7,865 bases of DNA from an uncultured Lachnospiraceae bacterium (GTDB taxonomy: Bacteria > Bacillota_A > Clostridia > Lachnospirales > Lachnospiraceae): NCBI GenBank assembly GCA_900553635.1, contig USDU01000118.1:1-7865 (forward strand). Reading direction: 5' to 3'. Made by a program: the position numbers and the translations under genes. Positions 6,403 to 7,865 of the stretch are shown here, one piece after another. How positions within the stretch are numbered: position 1 is the stretch's first letter; every line of letters starts with the position of its first letter. Below the pieces are notes generated by a model that was not told where the DNA came from, searched no databases, and saw only the letters and a list, made by a program, of their open reading frames with translations.

Positions 6403-6718
6403 GTTGTTCTCCCTCCTTCAGGTACTTCCCGACCTGCTGCTGAAATTCTATCCATTCCTTCGCCAGGGAATCCCGGTAAAGAATCCCTGCTGCCGTCAGA
6501 TGATAATATTTTCGTGGGGGCCCTTCTGTGGACTCCCGAAGGTATGTCTCAAAATAATGTTCGTTGGTCAGGCGCTTCAGCAGCGGGTAAATGGTTCCCT
6601 CATTCACGTCAATGACCCGGGAAACCTCCTCCACCAGTTCATACCCGTACCGATCCTTCCGACGCACCGCCTCCAGCACAATCAGCTCCAGCACGCCCTT
6701 TTTAAATTGTGGGTTCAT
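6395..6718 (-). CDS. PadR-family transcriptional regulator
   Basis: This 107-residue winged-helix repressor is the short PadR type. The helix-turn-helix and wing lie at about 8-75: FKKGVLELIVLEAV, then DRYGYELVEEV, the signature GTIYPLLKRL at 41-50, and GPPRKYYHLT in the wing at 67-76. The dimerisation helix follows at about 80-105. The start is the ATG before NPQFKKG: GGGAGGG (6724-6730) lies five bases upstream and this gives the normal family N-terminus. An earlier in-frame ATG near 6781 lies upstream of the predicted transcription start and encodes a non-family extension. The stop overlaps the start of the HAAS gene by 8 bases. PadR proteins of this type generally repress their own operon. 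A palindrome over the probable -10 box is a good operator candidate. Confidence 0.95.
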   Translation of the reverse strand: MNPQFKKGVLELIVLEAVRRKDRYGYELVEEVSRVIDVNEGTIYPLLKRLTNEHYFETYLRESTEGPPRKYYHLTAAGILYRDSLAKEWIEFQQQVGKYLKEGEQHE

Positions 6719-6723
6719 TTCAT

Positions 6724-6730
6724 CCCTCCC
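6724..6730 (-). promoter_or_regulatory. Ribosome binding site deciding the padR start
   Basis: GGGAGGG on the minus strand is five bases before the ATG at 6716-6718. This favours the 107-residue protein over an upstream start 63 bases away that lacks such a site. Confidence 0.8.
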
Positions 6731-6751
6731 GCACGTTCCTGTGTCTGATAT

Positions 6752-6764
6752 TAGGTTACACCTA
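6752..6764. promoter_or_regulatory. Candidate PadR operator (13-bp palindrome over the -10 box)
   Basis: TAGGT and ACCTA form perfect five-base arms around a three-base centre. The element covers the predicted -10 box of the padR promoter, so a bound dimer would block polymerase. PadR proteins commonly bind dyads in their own promoters. The exact specificity of this protein is unknown. Confidence 0.5.
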
Positions 6765-6781
6765 CTACTATGTAATGTCAA
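6753..6781 (-). promoter_or_regulatory. Probable promoter of the padR operon
   Basis: A perfect -35 box TTGACA (6776-6781, minus strand) is followed after 17 bases by TAACCT (6753-6758), a weak -10 that keeps the key T, A and final T. Transcription would start near 6746 and give a leader of about 28 bases before the padR ATG. A near-consensus -35 with a poor -10 under an inverted repeat suits a promoter controlled by a repressor or an activator. Confidence 0.6.
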
Positions 6782-6791
6782 GTACTAAAGT

Positions 6792-6808
6792 TTTAAGAAT
6801 AGTTTAAG
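6792..6808 (+). promoter_or_regulatory. TTTAAG-N5-TTTAAG direct repeat upstream of the padR promoter
   Basis: Two exact TTTAAG hexamers are separated by five bases (AATAG) on the plus strand. This is the arrangement known for CiaR-type OmpR-family regulators in streptococci. It lies at about -46 to -62 relative to the predicted padR start, a normal position for activation. It also lies about 32 bases upstream of the tRNA -35 box. The element resembles the TGTAAG-N5-TGTAAG repeat before the response-regulator gene, but relative to the downstream gene it is in the opposite orientation. Confidence 0.45.
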
Positions 6809-6839
6809 ATCGATTTTTCTACTTTTTTCTATTTTCTTC

Positions 6840-6869
6840 TTGACAACAGCCATCATTTCATGGTATAAA
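6840..6869 (+). promoter_or_regulatory. Promoter of the tRNA-Trp gene
   Basis: TTGACA (6840-6845) and TATAAA (6864-6869) are separated by 18 bases, close to the housekeeping sigma consensus. A T-rich stretch from about 6813 precedes the -35 box and could act as an upstream element. Transcription would start near 6876, about a dozen bases before the mature tRNA end. The padR promoter points the other way, so the spacer is a divergent promoter region. Confidence 0.8.
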
Positions 6870-6888
6870 TATTAAGCACGTTTGATAC

Positions 6889-6959
6889 AGGGGATTGGTC
6901 AAATGGCATGACAGGGGTCTCCAAAACCCTTAGTGGGAGTTCGATTCTCTCATCCCCTG
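6889..6959 (+). tRNA. tRNA-Trp (anticodon CCA)
   Basis: The full cloverleaf can be folded by eye. A seven-pair acceptor stem joins AGGGGAT with ATCCCCT (6952-6958). The D stem GTCA/TGAC (6898-6901 and 6909-6912) encloses a 7-base loop containing GG. The anticodon stem GGGGT/ACCCT has loop CTCCAAA with CCA at 6921-6923. A four-base variable region is followed by a T arm with loop TTCGATT. The discriminator base is G, as expected for bacterial tRNA-Trp. The 3' CCA is not encoded and must be added by the nucleotidyltransferase. At 71 bases it is slightly short because of the compact D and variable loops. It is a single-gene transcription unit. Confidence 0.95.
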
Positions 6960-6966
6960 CTGAAAG

Positions 6967-7002
6967 AAGCCTGAAAGTATGATGCTTTCAGGCTTTTCTT
7001 TT
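6967..7002 (+). terminator. Rho-independent terminator of the tRNA-Trp gene
   Basis: The arms AAGCCTGAAAG (6967-6977) and CTTTCAGGCTT (6985-6995) pair perfectly over 11 bases around a 7-base loop. TTCTTTT follows directly. The stem begins seven bases after the tRNA 3' end. Confidence 0.92.
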
Positions 7003-7007
7003 ACAAT

Positions 7008-7053
7008 AAAAGGGCTGGAATCTCTGATCTTTCTCAAAGATTCCAGCCCTTTT
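7008..7053. terminator. Bidirectional terminator hairpin between tRNA-Trp and the DUF4230 gene
   Basis: Sixteen-base arms at 7008-7023 and 7038-7053 are perfect reverse complements (core GGGCTGGAATCT) around a 14-base loop. On the minus strand the arm ends in a TTTT run followed by ATTGT, so it should terminate the DUF4230 transcript 18 bases after its stop. On the plus strand it ends in TTTT plus a pyrimidine-rich tail and could catch read-through from the tRNA. Confidence 0.9.
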
Positions 7054-7070
7054 CTCTATGCTTTTTTCGT

Positions 7071-7685
7071 CTACTGCGCGAACTTCACCACCAGCTCCCG
7101 CTCCCCGATAGCGCCTGCAAAGAGCCCTGTGAGGAGCTGCCTGGTCTGAGTCTTCGCTTCGGCTTTCAGGCTGTCGAAGTCGGCTTTTTCTTCCACGTCT
7201 TTCTGGGCGGCGGTCATGCCGTCCAGGACGTCTGTTTTCTTGCCCCAGTTCAGGAGGGCGGCTTTCTCATCGTAGAACTGGATGGAATCGGAATCCACCA
7301 CGGTGTCCAGGATCCGGACTGCCGGAAGGGTCAGCTGCACCTCCTTGTCGGTGATCTTGATGTCTGTCTGGGACAGGTCCACGCCGGCCCGTACCTCGGC
7401 CCGGTAGGTCATGGTGAAGGACTTCTGGGTCAGTAGCGGGATGCTGCCGTCAGAGTAGTAGACCAGACCGTTATAGGTCAGCTTGGCCGTGGTCAGCTCG
7501 CTGACCATCTCCAGCTTGTCGCTGATGAAGCTGCTGGTGATCTGCGTCTCGTTTTTCGGCGCAAAGCGGTTCGCCACGAACACGACGGCTGCCGCTATCA
7601 CCACAATCTCGATAAAATGCAGAATTGTCTTAAAACCCACCCGTCTCCCGGGCCGCTCTTCCCGTTCTCTCTTCTCTCTCCTCAT
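7071..7685 (-). CDS. DUF4230-domain membrane-anchored protein
   Basis: This 204-residue protein has a highly basic N-terminus (Arg/Lys/Glu-rich, about 1-20), then one membrane helix at about 21-43 (TILHFIEIVVIAAAVVFVANRF). A DUF4230-type extracytoplasmic domain follows. Family features include LVYYSDG, then FTMTYRAEVRAGVDLSQTDIKI (residues about 89-110), the VQLTLPAVRILDTVVD strand pattern and a Glu/Lys-rich C-terminal helix near 160-190. The biochemical role of DUF4230 is not known to me. The ATG has GGAGGAG (7692-7698) at six bases. That site lies within the last codons of the preceding ATPase gene, and the two genes are only three bases apart, so they are almost certainly co-transcribed and translationally coupled. 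A strong terminator follows, so this is the last gene of its operon. Confidence 0.85.
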   Translation of the reverse strand: MRREKREREERPGRRVGFKTILHFIEIVVIAAAVVFVANRFAPKNETQITSSFISDKLEMVSELTTAKLTYNGLVYYSDGSIPLLTQKSFTMTYRAEVRAGVDLSQTDIKITDKEVQLTLPAVRILDTVVDSDSIQFYDEKAALLNWGKKTDVLDGMTAAQKDVEEKADFDSLKAEAKTQTRQLLTGLFAGAIGERELVVKFAQ

Positions 7686-7688
7686 ACC

Positions 7689-7865
7689 TTACTCCTCCGT
7701 TACCAGCTCGCCAAAGTCCCTCTTTTCAAACTCCTGAATCGAAATATTTTTCTTGTTGGGGTTCGCGTACACGAAGGTCTTGTCCACATTTTCGATGTAG
7801 TTCTGGATCTTGTCGTTGGTGGCGCTGATGATGGCCTGGAAGCCAAGGCTTCTTATCAGGTCGAT
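7689..7865 (-). CDS. C-terminal fragment of an ATPase resembling SMC/MukB/JetC-type proteins (cut by window edge)
   Basis: Only the last 58 codons and the TAA are inside the window, and the frame is open to the edge. The visible part starts IDLIRSLGFQAIISATNDKI and continues with ENVDKTFVY, ending GELVTEE. This fits the end of the ATP-binding head in SbcC/MukB/JetC-like proteins, where a helix after the Walker B/D-loop leads to a G-hQhIhSAP-like strand and then a strand predicting a Val-Asp-x-Thr motif. The Walker motifs themselves lie outside the window, so the assignment is by resemblance only. It could be the ATPase of a Wadjet-type anti-plasmid system or another SMC-like ATPase. The gene immediately downstream encodes a DUF4230 protein, not the JetD nuclease found in typical Wadjet loci. 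Confidence 0.6.
   Translation of the reverse strand: MDLIRSLGFQAIISATNDKIQNYIENVDKTFVYANPNKKNISIQEFEKRDFGELVTEE

Noticed and set aside
6037..6615. A 192-codon plus-strand frame across the HAAS and padR genes
   Set aside because: It is antisense to two genes with recognisable domains and overlapping, well-placed starts. Its translation resembles no family and it lacks an initiation signal.
6719..6781. A 21-residue N-terminal extension of PadR from an upstream ATG
   Set aside because: It would begin at the -35 box, upstream of the predicted transcription start. The internal ATG has a strong binding site and the normal family N-terminus.
6889..6959. tRNA-Trp 3' end as a phage or island attachment site
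   Set aside because: Location next to accessory-looking genes is suggestive, but I found no second copy of the tRNA 3' end and no integrase within the window.
6967..7053. CRISPR-like or transposon-end inverted repeats from the two neighbouring hairpins
   Set aside because: The two hairpins differ in sequence, each is followed by a T tract in the proper direction, and both sit at gene ends, so they are terminators.

Overview
The window looks like chromosomal DNA of a Gram-positive anaerobe of the class Clostridia, most likely a Lachnospiraceae-type gut bacterium. The evidence is the strong AGGAGG-type ribosome binding sites, the mixed GC content, a tRNA-Trp without an encoded CCA, and a PadR / HAAS (DUF1700) / membrane-protein operon next to a VanS-type two-component system. 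This placement comes from gene style and was not tested by a database search.

Layout. At the left edge a class I glutamine-amidotransferase-like hydrolase (PuuD/peptidase C26 family) runs rightward. Its ATG appears to overlap the TGA of a gene outside the window. It converges on a long leftward block that, in transcription order from about 6750 down to 793, encodes: a short PadR-family repressor; a HAAS/DUF1700 membrane protein with an acidic tail; a small membrane-anchored or secreted protein of unknown function; an OmpR-type response regulator; a large sensor histidine kinase (probable TTG start, overlapping the regulator); and an M19 membrane-dipeptidase-family enzyme. The first three genes overlap one another, and regulator and kinase overlap. 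An 80-base gap lies before the regulator and a 69-base gap before the dipeptidase. Both gaps carry GTAAG-type direct repeats, and the dipeptidase gap also holds a perfect 10-bp inverted repeat.

Divergently from padR, a tRNA-Trp(CCA) gene has its own strong promoter and a rho-independent terminator. A second, bidirectional terminator hairpin separates it from a leftward pair at the right edge: the C-terminal end of an ATPase resembling SMC/MukB/JetC-type proteins (truncated by the window), followed after 3 bases by a DUF4230 membrane-anchored protein.

Working model (inference): PadR represses its own operon through a small palindrome over the -10 box. The envelope-sensing two-component system acts through 11-bp-spaced TTTAAG/TGTAAG-like repeats near the padR, regulator and dipeptidase start regions. 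This would join a PadR-HAAS membrane module, a VanS/VanR-like pair and a dipeptidase in one envelope-related circuit. Nothing seen here is clearly a new system. The best leads are the repeated direct-repeat elements, the hairpin before the dipeptidase, and the unidentified ATPase-DUF4230 pair that continues beyond the right edge.
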